A stretch of DNA of 64,000 nucleotides. Source: a virus. Below the pieces are notes generated by a model. That model was not told the DNA's origin. It worked only from the letters and a program-made list of their open reading frames with translations, and did not search any database. The stretch lies in the IMG/VR virus record IMGVR_UViG_3300042521_003909, positions 19,923 to 83,922 of that record, one strand, 5' to 3'. Both the position numbers and the translations under genes were made by a program. This document shows positions 15,528 through 23,835 of this stretch, piece after piece; the first letter of the stretch is position 1, and each line of letters begins with the position of its first letter.

Positions 15528-16006
15528 GAAAACCATATACTGAGCAAGAATGGATTGTAAGAGGCAGAGAGCTTCTTTCAAGCAAATCCATTCAAAGTGC
15601 TGACGGCTGTATCTTATGGAATGGCTATGTCCACAAGACTTGTGGATATGGCGTTCAAAAATTCATGGGAATGCCACGAGATGTTCGTCGTGTTGCTCTT
15701 ATCTGCGCTGGTATGCAGCACAAAAAAGGAGTAGTAATTCCGTCATGCGGCAATAGACTGTGCATTAATCCTGAACATTTGTCACTTGTGAATCGACAGG
15801 TGTGGCGCGAAAAAAGATTTCCAACTGTTTTCCCTATTGGGGCAGGAGAGAAAAATGGTCGTGCAAGGCTTAATGAAAGTCTTGTTCGCAAGATGAGAAA
15901 AGACCGTGATGTCGGCAAGAAAGTCTCTGAACTTTCTGAAGAGTACGGGGTTTCAGAAAGCACTGTGCGAGAAATCCTAAGTAAAAATCTTTGGAAGCAT
16001 TGCTAG
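15524..16006 (+). CDS. HNH homing-type endonuclease with HTH tail
   Basis: 160 residues. The HNH-like core IPSCGNRLCINPEHLSLVNRQ resembles free-standing homing endonucleases (C.N.LC.NP.HL). Residues 125-160, RKDRDVGKKVSELSEEYGVSESTVREILS, form a helix-turn-helix for target binding. It could nick or cut DNA at a specific site and spread its own gene. It is not inside a visible intron. Confidence 0.8.
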   Translation: MRKPYTEQEWIVRGRELLSSKSIQSADGCILWNGYVHKTCGYGVQKFMGMPRDVRRVALICAGMQHKKGVVIPSCGNRLCINPEHLSLVNRQVWREKRFPTVFPIGAGEKNGRARLNESLVRKMRKDRDVGKKVSELSEEYGVSESTVREILSKNLWKHC

Positions 16007-16018
16007 CAGGAGTAGATC

Positions 16019-16777
16019 ATGGAAGAACCTGATTTTGGCATCGAAGTCACCACTTCTCCCTTTGATGGAATGCACGATGGTGATAAGATTTCCGATTGGA
16101 TGGATCGTCGCGAGGACGGAGCCAGCATCAAGGAACTGTTGGAGGTGATCTCTGACAGAACCTTTACGGCAATGGATTCTTATAGGAAAGAAAATAACCA
16201 AGATATGCCTCCACACGCGACTGCTTTCTACAGTGGTGGAGTTGCTTTTATTTCTCCCAATAAGCTTGGTTGCATTGAAGAAAAAGACTTATTTTTTGAA
16301 GCCACTTCTCAGATCATCTATAAGGTCGCAGAAGACTTTGAAGATCAGCCGATTGTTGTTACTTTTGCATCAACAGCATGGTCTTGCTTTATGCGCAAGG
16401 AGCATGCGGAAGACTTGGATAAAATGTGTGCAGAAAAGAAAATTCCTATCAGTTCTCAAGAATTGAAGAGCGCGCTTGTGGAGCAAGTTGTTAGAGATCA
16501 TGGCTCCATGGAACAGGTCCCAGCAGATCATCCGTTCGTTTTGAAAATGGAAGTCATGGTTTTTACTTTTCATTTTCTTTCAATGGACGGGCCTATCTGT
16601 ATCAGTCAATTTCGTCCCGTTAATCAGGGTGACGCAAGAATGATTGAAGATTGTCATTTGCCGTTTTTCAACATCTTTCGTGTCGATAAGCACTTTGGGC
16701 ACAATCGCGTAAACTTTGATGTGAGCAATTACGAGCCTGTCAACTTCAAGGATTCGGAGTTTTCAAATCAGGATTAA
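16019..16777 (+). CDS. Hypothetical 252-residue protein
   Basis: Acidic protein, MEEPDFGIEVTTSPFDGMHDG..., with alternating strand and helix segments (YKVAEDFEDQPIVVTFASTAWSCFMRKEHAEDL). No catalytic motif was recognised. Followed after 2 nt by a small gene. Confidence 0.55.
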   Translation: MEEPDFGIEVTTSPFDGMHDGDKISDWMDRREDGASIKELLEVISDRTFTAMDSYRKENNQDMPPHATAFYSGGVAFISPNKLGCIEEKDLFFEATSQIIYKVAEDFEDQPIVVTFASTAWSCFMRKEHAEDLDKMCAEKKIPISSQELKSALVEQVVRDHGSMEQVPADHPFVLKMEVMVFTFHFLSMDGPICISQFRPVNQGDARMIEDCHLPFFNIFRVDKHFGHNRVNFDVSNYEPVNFKDSEFSNQD

Positions 16778-16779
16778 AA

Positions 16780-17106
16780 ATGCAGACGGAAAACAAAACT
16801 GTCAAGAAGAAGTCTCTTCCTCACTACGGCAAGAAGCTACCATTTGGTATTTTTTCATTTAGAGTTTGCGTTTCCAAGGACAGGAAAGATGATCTAACCT
16901 CAGCAATCGGCGTGATGCATCATCACATTCGTGATGCATTTAGGTCTATGACAGAAGAAGACGGTAATGTTTGTGCCGAGTTCCGATGTCAGGGAGCCTA
17001 TCGAAGAAAAGCCATCATTAATCATTTTGCTGAAACGCTTCTTGATTTTGTTGTTCAACACTCCACGGACGGCATCCACTTTGGTGCTGCTGAAAGAAAT
17101 GTCTAG
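16780..17106 (+). CDS. Hypothetical 108-residue protein
   Basis: Basic N-terminus (MQTENKTVKKKSLPHYGKKLPF) and a mixed helical body. Overlaps the next gene by 8 nt. No family recognised. Confidence 0.5.
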   Translation: MQTENKTVKKKSLPHYGKKLPFGIFSFRVCVSKDRKDDLTSAIGVMHHHIRDAFRSMTEEDGNVCAEFRCQGAYRRKAIINHFAETLLDFVVQHSTDGIHFGAAERNV

Positions 17107-17692
17107 TCAAACATGGCTGATTGGTTGCACTCACTTTGGACATGAAGCCATGTACGGCTTCAGGCGATTCAATGGAGAGAAAGTGCGCCCTTTTTCAAGC
17201 GCAGCAGAAGGCGATGCAAAGATGGTGGAGAACTGGAACTCTGCCGTTAAGCCAGGAGACAAGGTGTATGTGCTTGGCGATGTTGCGTTCAAGCCAAAAG
17301 ACATGGAGATTCTTTCAACTCTTCATGGCTCTAAGGTTCTCATCAAGGGTAACCACGACACCATGGACCTGTCCGTCTACAGGAAGTATTTTTACGACAT
17401 TCGTGCCACTCATCAACTTGCTGATGAAGTGCTGTCGCACATCCCACTGCACCCAGGGTCTCTTTACAGGCACCGGAGCAAGACAAACTGGGTTAACATC
17501 CACGCACATCTTCACGCAGAAGCGGTACTGGAGAACTATGATGGCTCCCCAGACGACATTATGAGACCACATGTTTCAGAGGACTTAAGATATTTCTCTG
17601 TATGTGTAGAGAGAATTGGCTATACTCCGATATCTCTTGAAGAAGTGCGAGACAGGATTAAAAAGAGAGGCATAGTTGAAAAGAAGAACTGA
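17099..17692 (+). CDS. Calcineurin-like metallophosphoesterase
   Basis: 197 residues from the ATG at 17099. Metal-site motifs in order: LIGCTHFGHEA (D/GxH variant with Cys before T-H), VYVLGDVAF, VLIKGNHD and NIHAHLH. The fold matches phage and bacterial small phosphoesterases. The first motif lacks the usual Asp (DxH reads CTH), which may alter metal binding. Substrate unknown. Confidence 0.8.
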   Translation: MSSQTWLIGCTHFGHEAMYGFRRFNGEKVRPFSSAAEGDAKMVENWNSAVKPGDKVYVLGDVAFKPKDMEILSTLHGSKVLIKGNHDTMDLSVYRKYFYDIRATHQLADEVLSHIPLHPGSLYRHRSKTNWVNIHAHLHAEAVLENYDGSPDDIMRPHVSEDLRYFSVCVERIGYTPISLEEVRDRIKKRGIVEKKN

Positions 17693-17705
17693 TAGTTCCG
17701 AGCGC

Positions 17706-17981
17706 ATGCACCTCATGGAAACTGGTATCCGTGAGAGAATGGAACTTGATCAAGGTTATTCATTTAACCAGTTGATGTTTGCTGCTTCGGAGCACATTCC
17801 AGAAGGCATCAATTCAACAGAACTGAGCAAAGTAATTGACGACATGATGGCTCGCAGCATCATTATTGCAACGAGCAAAGGTGGTAAGAGTCGTTTCTTA
17901 CCGTTTTTTCACGAAGAAGCAACTTACTTCATCAATCCTTTTGGAGAACTGATGAACAAAGCAAAGGAAGCAAATGGGTAA
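17706..17981 (+). CDS. Winged-helix-like paralogue 1
   Basis: About 91 residues; start uncertain (ATG at 17706 or 17715, no clear ribosome site). It has a helical N-half, a beta wing (GGKSRFLPFFHEEATYFINP) and the tail INPFGELMNKAKEANG. The tail and wing recur in the 17974 and 18588 genes, so these are tandem paralogues. Possibly DNA-binding. Confidence 0.5.
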   Translation: MHLMETGIRERMELDQGYSFNQLMFAASEHIPEGINSTELSKVIDDMMARSIIIATSKGGKSRFLPFFHEEATYFINPFGELMNKAKEANG

Positions 17982-18237
17982 TTCTTTGAGTCGTTTGGAA
18001 GAAGACATCATTTGTGCTATCTCTCAGACAAGTAAGATTGATTACGATACGCTGCAGAGATGTTTAATGAAAAAGCACAAAAGTTTGCTCAAGAGAGAGT
18101 TTGAGTACTCTGTCAACAACCTTGTCAGAGAAAATTACGTTGAAAAAACATGTGTAAGAGATGCTCTGGGCAAGGTGTCATGCATTGATTTTTCTCTCAC
18201 GCCTTTTTACGATCTGCTGAGAGCGGCAAAAAACTGA
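17974..18237 (+). CDS. Winged-helix-like paralogue 2
   Basis: 87 residues, MGNSLSRLEEDIICAISQTSKIDYDTLQRCL... with a wing GKVSCIDFSLTP and the tail TPFYDLLRAAKN. Overlaps paralogue 1 by 8 nt. Confidence 0.55.
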   Translation: MGNSLSRLEEDIICAISQTSKIDYDTLQRCLMKKHKSLLKREFEYSVNNLVRENYVEKTCVRDALGKVSCIDFSLTPFYDLLRAAKN

Positions 18238-18282
18238 AGTTTGCGGTCACTCTGCCACTGGTCGGGATACTGATAGATAAGT

Positions 18283-18450
18283 ATGCACCACGACCTGTTC
18301 ATTTGGTTTTTTGTTATCGGACTCCCATCTGCAATTGCATTCTTGGGATACGCATACGCCAATGAAGTCTGGCCGTTTGATCCCAAAGTTCACTACAGCA
18401 ACGATTGCTTGAGAAAGAGCAGCAATGTCTACTCCAAAAGAAAAATCTGA
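18283..18450 (+). CDS. Small membrane protein
   Basis: 55 residues; MHHDLFIWFFVIGLPSAIAF is a membrane helix, followed by a polar tail. It overlaps the next small gene by 26 nt. Confidence 0.4.
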   Translation: MHHDLFIWFFVIGLPSAIAFLGYAYANEVWPFDPKVHYSNDCLRKSSNVYSKRKI

Positions 18451-18574
18451 GTACATCACTCTGTCGATTCCAGTTTCTGCCATCAAGTGCATTGTTCTTG
18501 CTGGCTTCACGGCATGGGGAGTTTGGATTCTCTTCCAGATGGTGAAAATCATCCCCACGATCCCTTCGAAATAA
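18425..18574 (+). CDS. Small membrane protein
   Basis: 49 residues with one central hydrophobic helix (IKCIVLAGFTAWGVWILFQ). No family recognised. Read from a different frame than the gene it overlaps. Confidence 0.4.
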   Translation: MSTPKEKSEYITLSIPVSAIKCIVLAGFTAWGVWILFQMVKIIPTIPSK

Positions 18575-18587
18575 AGGGGATTTTTCC

Positions 18588-18887
18588 GTGAATAAATCCA
18601 GTCCTTCAAGACTAGAGATTCAGGAAATGGCGATTGTTTTTTTGCGCAAAGGCAAATTGACCCTTGGCGAGATGTACGGTCTTTTTGAGGCTTATTACCG
18701 CACAAGTCACACCTCAAGAAGCAGTGAGTATTTTGCGGGAAGAATTATCAATGGTCTTAGTGCACTAGAAAAAAAGGGTGTTATTTTAGAAAGTCGCGCA
18801 GACAACCCGCATAATCCAACCTATGTCATCAACCCGATGTGGGAGATTTTAGACAAGGCTCGCACCGAAGCAGGCATCAAATCATGA
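18588..18887 (+). CDS. Winged-helix-like paralogue 3
   Basis: 99 residues from a GTG. It has helices, then the wing ESRADNPHNPTYVINP and the tail NPMWEILDKARTEAGIKS, matching paralogues 1 and 2. A later ATG (residue 14) is an alternative start. ATGA overlap with the next gene. Confidence 0.55.
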   Translation: MNKSSPSRLEIQEMAIVFLRKGKLTLGEMYGLFEAYYRTSHTSRSSEYFAGRIINGLSALEKKGVILESRADNPHNPTYVINPMWEILDKARTEAGIKS

Positions 18888-19291
18888 ATAGTGCCTCTTA
18901 TACAGTTTTAGATGAATTGTACAGAATTTCTAAACTGCTTGATACAGATGCGGGGGCTGTGGAGTTTGCCGTCTTACGTGAAGGCATCTCCAATCAGATT
19001 GAAGACATTGAAAGCGATGTTCTTGACTTTAAGAGAAAAGTCTTGAGCGACTGCGATGATGTCTACGGCATCGTTGCCGGAATAGAGAAGATCAGGATGT
19101 GCTCATCTGCTCGTGACAGCATTATGTCTGTTGTTGAAAAAGCGCAGAAAGACCTTTATTCATGCATCTCTATACTTGATGATGCTGTCAGGAGCATAAA
19201 CCGAGCAAGAAGTGCTGACTCTGCAAAGAGAGCTTCTTCTTATCTCTACGACGCACACCAGTGTCTTTCAGAGGCACTTAGGCTCCTTTAA
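18884..19291 (+). CDS. Hypothetical helical protein
   Basis: 135 residues, entirely helical in character with repeated heptads; MNSASYTVLDELYRISKLL... No family recognised. Confidence 0.5.
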   Translation: MNSASYTVLDELYRISKLLDTDAGAVEFAVLREGISNQIEDIESDVLDFKRKVLSDCDDVYGIVAGIEKIRMCSSARDSIMSVVEKAQKDLYSCISILDDAVRSINRARSADSAKRASSYLYDAHQCLSEALRLL

Positions 19292-19313
19292 TGAATGAGG
19301 CGGGAGTATAAAA

Positions 19314-19823
19314 ATGGATAGCGATTCACGATCAGAAAAAGAGCAAATTGATTCTTTGGTCAAAGCGCTTTCCGAAAATGGAAAAGACGGCAAATCTATT
19401 GATGATTGTTTGCAAGAAGAAAAAGAAAACTTCAAGCAGAGTGCGGAAGACTTTTGGAACAGACTTTCTAACGATGATCGTTTAAGGGCGTTCTATGAAG
19501 TCTGCAAGAGAATCCATGAAGGAGACCTTGTGCACCGTGGCTCTTACAGATACGTTCTGTATCAGATATTTGGATTTGGTCCAGATGCGTACTTTGCAGG
19601 ATTAGAGTGTGGATACATCGACATCCACAACTCCATCATGCCACCTGAAGACATAAAAAAAACAGAGAGCATTATTTCTGCCATGATGGAGGCAAGAGAT
19701 GAGGCAAGACGCGAAGTGTGTGAGTTGAAGTCTCACAACTTTGAGGGAAAGATCTCTCCTCAAAGTTATGCAGCAATGAGGAAGTGGGACTGCTTCCCTG
19801 ACGAATCACAGGGCCAGAAATAG
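19314..19823 (+). CDS. Hypothetical protein with shared WDCF tail
   Basis: 169 residues. The C-terminal 45 residues (MEARDEARREVCELKS ... AAMRKWDCFPDE) resemble the C-terminus of the 21619 protein (KERDEARREVAQSQ ... SRGWDCFKKD), although the N-terminal parts differ. This suggests a mobile C-terminal module. Confidence 0.55.
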   Translation: MDSDSRSEKEQIDSLVKALSENGKDGKSIDDCLQEEKENFKQSAEDFWNRLSNDDRLRAFYEVCKRIHEGDLVHRGSYRYVLYQIFGFGPDAYFAGLECGYIDIHNSIMPPEDIKKTESIISAMMEARDEARREVCELKSHNFEGKISPQSYAAMRKWDCFPDESQGQK

Positions 19824-19919
19824 CGTCCTGTAATCGGTTCAGTACTTTTTTGAAATCTTGCCGTTTTCTGTGCTCTGAATCTTCAGATGTTGGACCTGTA
19901 TCTATACGAGGCCACAACC

Positions 19920-20132
19920 ATGAATACTTGCAAAGCAATCGAACAGTTCATGAAAGAAAACGGCTTTTTCATTTCAAGAAAAGGCAAACACTTAGTTTGG
20001 AAGAATCGTGATGGAGCAACTGTGGTGACAAGCAAAACTCCATCAGACCACAGAACATTGAAAAACATAGAGTCATTAGTCAGAAAAATTAGACGGACAA
20101 ACAGTTTGGCTAGTTTAAAAAATGCGGCATAA
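19920..20132 (+). CDS. HicA-like dsRBD-fold protein
   Basis: 70 residues from the ATG at 19920 (GAGG upstream). FMKENGFFISRKGKHLVWKNRDGATVVTSKTPSDHRTLKNIESLVRKI matches HicA/YcfA-type small proteins (G....R.GKH.V......T.PSDHR). HicA toxins cleave mRNA with the His in the R-G-[SK]-H motif, kept here. No hicB partner is adjacent, so it may be an orphan or a non-toxic RNA binder. Confidence 0.7.
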   Translation: MNTCKAIEQFMKENGFFISRKGKHLVWKNRDGATVVTSKTPSDHRTLKNIESLVRKIRRTNSLASLKNAA

Positions 20133-20173
20133 ATTTTCATTTTAAAAAGTGTCGGAAAAGTAGCATACACCTC

Positions 20174-20201
20174 TTGACAGCCCCCAACGGTTGCGTAAAC
20201 T
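20174..20201 (+). promoter_or_regulatory. Sigma70-type promoter, likely leaderless start
   Basis: TTGACA, 16-nt spacer, TAAACT; the ATG at 20208 is 6 nt further, near the expected start point. GTCGGAAAA lies 14 nt before the -35, as also seen at 32936. Confidence 0.6.
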
Positions 20202-20207
20202 ACCTCT

Positions 20208-20498
20208 ATGACACTTGCCACTTCTACGAAAAAGCCATCGAAGCACCACTACTTCATCCATTACAAGAAGGGTGACTACATCTCCACCAGAGATCTGCTG
20301 GAGGAGCGTTACGAAAGCGCCGTGTACGGATCAGGCATGTTCATCCAGACGGGAGCATTCGACATCCACCTGTACTGCACTTCACAGAAGTTCAGAAACA
20401 TCAAGCGGCTTCTCCATCGGAATGTCGTGAACAAGCTTGGGTCGCCCATTAGTTTCAACTACACCCGCCAGACTGCTGCCGAATACAACAAGAGATAA
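20208..20498 (+). CDS. Conserved paralogue family A, copy 1
   Basis: 96 residues. HHYFIHYKKGDYISTRDLLEERYESAVYGSGMFIQTGAFDIHLYCTSQKFRNIKRLL matches the 22914 gene (YHYIFFYSRGDYFDISHALEDFY...GSGCGGSGFDVHFYCTAKEYKRIV). An alpha/beta domain of unknown role. Confidence 0.6.
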   Translation: MTLATSTKKPSKHHYFIHYKKGDYISTRDLLEERYESAVYGSGMFIQTGAFDIHLYCTSQKFRNIKRLLHRNVVNKLGSPISFNYTRQTAAEYNKR

Positions 20499-20519
20499 TT
20501 CTGAAACAAGGAAACCACC

Positions 20520-21350
20520 ATGCCTGCCAAAAAGAAAAACAAGATCAATCCCATTCTTGCAAAGTTCTTTAAAGATGCTGTTCACAGCGACAACTTCTTA
20601 AAATTGATAGCCAAAAATTTTGCAGAGATTGATTTCTCCTATTACTCCAACAAGCTGGATGAGCCTTTTGTGTTTTGCCTTCTGGACCTTGTGAACTGCA
20701 AGGACAAGAAGATGAAGGAGATCGCATACAATGTTGCTCAGCAATCGCTGTCGAAGCGGTGCATCGACAAGGCTCTTGCGTCCAAAGATTGCCGTCTCAT
20801 GTGTATGGCTATCGAAAATGCTCGTCTGACAAAGGAGCAGGAACTCATTTGCATGACCTGCGAGTATGAGGATGTGCGGGGAACTGCTGCAGACAGTTGT
20901 CACGCGAGCAAGACGGTTTTGGGGCTTGCGCTTCAGGACGCTTCCCGGAGGGTCCGCATGGAGGCAGTAAGTAACTCCGAGATGCTCAATTACAGTGATT
21001 TGGCTGTTCAGGCTCTTAGCAGTCGTTCTCCAGATATTCGCACATCCATCACAAAATACGCCTGTTGGAGCAAGACGGTGTGCGGTGCTGATGTTCACAA
21101 GGCTGCATTGGTCAGCAAATGGACCGATGTCCGCATTGAGATCGCTGAAAGTTCCGTGTACCTCACGGAGGGTCAGTGGCATACTCTTCTGGAAGACCCC
21201 AACAAAAATGTTCGCAAGGCAGCGCGTAAGCACCCGAACGCAAAGAAGTGGAAAGATCCTCTTCGCGCTCTTCTCCGCAAGGCTCGTGCTGCGCGCAAGG
21301 CGGGCAAAGTGGTCATCGAATCCCCCGCAGCAGAACCCATTGCCGACTGA
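20520..21350 (+). CDS. HEAT/LRV-like repeat protein
   Basis: 276 residues built of roughly 23-residue helical repeats (CEYEDVRGTAADSCHASKTVL, SRRVRMEAVSNS, SPDIRTSITKYACWS, WTDVRIEIAESS, NKNVRKAARKHP). The xVRxxAxxxP core is that of HEAT/LRV solenoids used for protein binding. It ends with WKDPLRALLRKARAARKAGK, the shared DPLxxLxxxA motif, plus a short tail. First of a cluster of six repeat proteins. Confidence 0.7.
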   Translation: MPAKKKNKINPILAKFFKDAVHSDNFLKLIAKNFAEIDFSYYSNKLDEPFVFCLLDLVNCKDKKMKEIAYNVAQQSLSKRCIDKALASKDCRLMCMAIENARLTKEQELICMTCEYEDVRGTAADSCHASKTVLGLALQDASRRVRMEAVSNSEMLNYSDLAVQALSSRSPDIRTSITKYACWSKTVCGADVHKAALVSKWTDVRIEIAESSVYLTEGQWHTLLEDPNKNVRKAARKHPNAKKWKDPLRALLRKARAARKAGKVVIESPAAEPIAD

Positions 21351-21358
21351 GGAGTCCC

Positions 21359-21580
21359 ATGGATTTCGACATGAACAGACCGACATCTTCCACCCGTGCA
21401 GATTTCATTCGTGATCTGCGAGAAATTGCTGCCGAAGCAAAAAATGGCGCAGATTTGGAAGACTGCCGTAAGCGAGCAGAAGAAGTTCTATGGAAATTGG
21501 CGAGGCTTGGCATCTACCCACATCCAACACACACCGAGTGGTTTCAGCCAATCTCCAAAGCATTGGGCTGGGATGATTAA
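21359..21580 (+). CDS. Hypothetical 73-residue protein
   Basis: ATG at 21359 set by GGAG; MDFDMNRPTSSTRADFIRDLREIAAEAKN..., mostly helical. No family recognised. Confidence 0.5.
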   Translation: MDFDMNRPTSSTRADFIRDLREIAAEAKNGADLEDCRKRAEEVLWKLARLGIYPHPTHTEWFQPISKALGWDD

Positions 21581-21618
21581 ACATAAATATTCTTTTGAAG
21601 TGAAAGGAATCACGCAAG

Positions 21619-21996
21619 ATGGCACTTGAACCAAAGCCACAGGAAATAAGGCTGAGACACATCAACGAGTCACTTTCTGAGGCAATCAGATATTTTGATC
21701 CAGACAGATGGTATGAACATCGTCTTCTGATGCTTCAAATGAAGGACATGATTGACGAACTCGTGTCTCAACGCGACGATGCGAGGGAGCAGGAAGAGCG
21801 CTTTTCCGATGATGCCCTGCGCCTGATGGAGGAGCGCAATCAGGCGCTGAAGGAGCGTGACGAGGCAAGACGAGAAGTTGCCCAGTCGCAAGCGCAGTAC
21901 AACTCCCTCATGTTTGACAATTCTCGTTTACACGATCCTCATGCCATTGCTGAGTCAAGGGGCTGGGACTGCTTCAAGAAAGATGACGGTAAGTGA
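21619..21996 (+). CDS. Coiled-coil protein with WDCF tail
   Basis: 125 residues. Residues 35-95 form a strong coiled coil (RDDAREQEERFSDDALRLMEERNQALKERDEARREV), followed by AESRGWDCFKKDDGK, the tail shared with the 19314 protein. Confidence 0.6.
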   Translation: MALEPKPQEIRLRHINESLSEAIRYFDPDRWYEHRLLMLQMKDMIDELVSQRDDAREQEERFSDDALRLMEERNQALKERDEARREVAQSQAQYNSLMFDNSRLHDPHAIAESRGWDCFKKDDGK

Positions 21997-22046
21997 AGAT
22001 AAGTCCCCAAACTCTTGATCTATTGGATTTGTTGTGGCTCAACTTC

Positions 22047-22136
22047 ATGATTCTGACCTTTATTGCTTTTCTGTGTGTCGGCATTGCCATCGGCATGACA
22101 GAGATTGAGATACACGAAATGAGGAATTTCAAGTGA
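22047..22136 (+). CDS. Very small membrane protein
   Basis: 29 residues (MILTFIAFLCVGIAIGMTEI...), one helix. The stop overlaps the GTG of the next gene as GTGA. An in-frame upstream TTG could extend it by a few hydrophobic residues. Confidence 0.35.
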   Translation: MILTFIAFLCVGIAIGMTEIEIHEMRNFK

Positions 22137-22507
22137 GCAAGAAGTATCGCAAGGCGACAAATGACATTGTGGAAGGCGCGTTTACTGCTTCTCACTCCCG
22201 TAGCGAACGAATGCTGTCAAAGTGCATGAGAGATCCGCATCCCTTGATCCGTTTTGCGGCGGCAGGAAATCCAAACGCCACGGCAAAAATACTCCGATTG
22301 GCAATGGCAGATCCGTGTCCAGAAGTTCGTGGAGCAGCCGCTTCCAATGGAAGGATCAGCCGTTCTCTGTGGAATGAAGCTGCCATTGACTCCAGCAAGC
22401 TTGTTCGCTCCGAAGCAGCAGCAAACGCCAAGGCAATCAGGAGTGGATGGAATGATCCACTTCACTCCTTGCTCTACAGTGCTAAAAAGAAAAAATTGAA
22501 GAAGTAA
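22133..22507 (+). CDS. HEAT/LRV-like repeat protein
   Basis: 124 residues from GTG. Three to four repeats (HPLIRFAAAGNPNATAKILRLAMADPCPEVRGAAASN) and the C-terminal tail GWNDPLHSLLYSAKKKKLKK, another DPLxxLxxxAK ending. Confidence 0.65.
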   Translation: MSKKYRKATNDIVEGAFTASHSRSERMLSKCMRDPHPLIRFAAAGNPNATAKILRLAMADPCPEVRGAAASNGRISRSLWNEAAIDSSKLVRSEAAANAKAIRSGWNDPLHSLLYSAKKKKLKK

Positions 22508-22520
22508 TCTTTATCTTTTA

Positions 22521-22579
22521 TGTAATCTATGTCAAAGTAGCGTACTATACTTGACGGCGCTAGCCTCTTGTGCTACCAT
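22521..22579 (+). promoter_or_regulatory. Sigma70-type promoter with TGTAATCTA box
   Basis: TGTAATCTA at 22521, TTGACG at 22551, 17-nt spacer, TACCAT at 22574; the ATG codons at 22583 and 22589 lie at the predicted start point. Confidence 0.55.
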
Positions 22580-22582
22580 ACG

Positions 22583-22894
22583 ATGAGCATGGCTAAGAAC
22601 AGTACTCCTGAAGAACTCCTGAAAGACTTAGGCAGTAAGAATGGTTATGTCCGCTGTGCTGCTGCGGAGCATCCCAATGCTACTCCCGAAGTCCTGCTGA
22701 AGGCAATCGAAGACAGGTCTGTTCGTGTGCGCCGCCATGCTGCCCGGAATCCCAATGCCACTCCCGAAGTACTCCTGAAGGCAATTGGAGACAAGGATTG
22801 GTCCGTTTGCAGCGCTGCTCAAGAGAGTTTACAAAACGATCCCCTTCTTCAACTCCAAGTCTCTGCTCTGAAGGCACAGAAAGCCGCCTCTTAA
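22583..22894 (+). CDS. HEAT/LRV-like repeat protein
   Basis: 103 residues (start at 22583 or 22589, fixed by the promoter). It opens with TPEELLKDLGSKNGYVRCAAAEHPNATPEVLLKAI; each 24-residue unit has the form NPNATPEVLLKAIxDxxxxVRxxAA. It ends LQNDPLLQLQVSALKAQKAAS, nearly identical to the tails of the 23185 and 24300 proteins. Recent duplication is likely. Confidence 0.7.
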   Translation: MSMAKNSTPEELLKDLGSKNGYVRCAAAEHPNATPEVLLKAIEDRSVRVRRHAARNPNATPEVLLKAIGDKDWSVCSAAQESLQNDPLLQLQVSALKAQKAAS

Positions 22895-22910
22895 GAAAAT
22901 TAAGGAAAAC
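22887..22910 (+). repeat. Intergenic repeat CTTAAGAAAATT, copy 1
   Basis: CTCTTAAGAAAATTAAGG follows the repeat-protein stop codon. Related copies occur at 23716, 24272, 24675 and 25893, with fragments at 26884 and 63722. Confidence 0.6.
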
Positions 22911-22913
22911 AAA

Positions 22914-23183
22914 ATGACTAATAAAATCAAGACCAAGAAGCCGATCAAGTACCACTACATTTTCTTTTACAGCCGTGGAGATTATTTTGATATTTCTCAT
23001 GCACTTGAAGATTTTTACCAGCCATATTTTTGCGGGAGTGGCTGTGGAGGGAGTGGATTTGATGTCCACTTTTACTGCACCGCCAAGGAATACAAGCGCA
23101 TTGTAGCGTTTGCCCGTCGCAATTATGGCAAGATCAAGAGCGTCATTCGTTATACCGATGAAGCCTTTAATGGAGATAGCTGA
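22914..23183 (+). CDS. Conserved paralogue family A, copy 2
   Basis: 89 residues, homologous to the 20208 gene throughout (YHYIFFYSRGDYFDISHALED and SGFDVHFYCTAKEYKRI). Both copies sit directly upstream of a HEAT-like gene, so they may work with it. Confidence 0.6.
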   Translation: MTNKIKTKKPIKYHYIFFYSRGDYFDISHALEDFYQPYFCGSGCGGSGFDVHFYCTAKEYKRIVAFARRNYGKIKSVIRYTDEAFNGDS

Positions 23184-23184
23184 C

Positions 23185-23721
23185 ATGGCTACTTATACTC
23201 CTGAAGAACTCCTGAAAGACCTAGACAGCAATGATCGCGTTGTCCGCTATTGTGCTGCCGGGAATCCCAATGCCTCTCCCGAAGTCCTGTTGAAGGCAAT
23301 GGAAGACGATTATAAGGAAGTTCGCTGGAAGGCTGCCGATAATCCTAATGCCACTCCCGAAGTCCTGATGAAGGCAATGAAAGACAAGGAATACAGTGTC
23401 CGCTATGCTGCTGCCGGGAATCCCAATGCCACTCCCGAAATTTTGCTTAAGGCAATTGGAGACAAGAATTCGGATGTCCGCTATAATGCTGCGGAGAATC
23501 CCAACGCCTCCCCTGAAGTCCTGCTGAAGGCAATTGGAGACAGGTTTGTTAAGATCCGTGAGGCTGCTGCGTATCATCCCAATGCCACTCCCGAAATTTT
23601 GCTTAAGGCAATTGGAGACAAGAATTCGGATGTTCGCAGCGCTGCTCAAGAGAGTTTACAAAACGATCCCATTCTTCAACTCCAAGTCGCTTCTCTCAAG
23701 ACACAGAAAGTCGCCTCTTAA
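23185..23721 (+). CDS. HEAT/LRV-like repeat protein, seven units
   Basis: 178 residues. Begins MATYTPEELLKDLDSNDRVVRYCAAGNPNASPEVLLKAM; near-identical 24-residue units run to the C-terminal LQNDPILQLQVASLKTQKVAS. The unit NPNATPEVLLKAIGDKNSDVRYNAA resembles leucine-rich variant/HEAT solenoids. The high DNA identity between units suggests recent internal duplication. Probable protein-binding scaffold. Confidence 0.75.
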   Translation: MATYTPEELLKDLDSNDRVVRYCAAGNPNASPEVLLKAMEDDYKEVRWKAADNPNATPEVLMKAMKDKEYSVRYAAAGNPNATPEILLKAIGDKNSDVRYNAAENPNASPEVLLKAIGDRFVKIREAAAYHPNATPEILLKAIGDKNSDVRSAAQESLQNDPILQLQVASLKTQKVAS

Positions 23722-23740
23722 GAAAATTCGGGCAAACAAG
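23716..23740 (+). repeat. Intergenic repeat CTTAAGAAAATTCGGGC, copy 2
   Basis: CTCTTAAGAAAATTCGGGC begins in the stop codon region. Downstream, 23741-23835 is AT-rich with repeated CTTAAAAA and no gene. Confidence 0.6.
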
Positions 23741-23835
23741 TAATTGTACCTCAATTACGCACACATCACAATATGTAGATAATCGTACCTTAAAAAACTT
23801 AAAAATTACTCTTAAACCTTAAAAACCTTTCACCC

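Noticed and set aside
19920-20132. A complete HicAB toxin-antitoxin pair
   Set aside because: Only a HicA-like gene is visible; neither neighbour resembles HicB.
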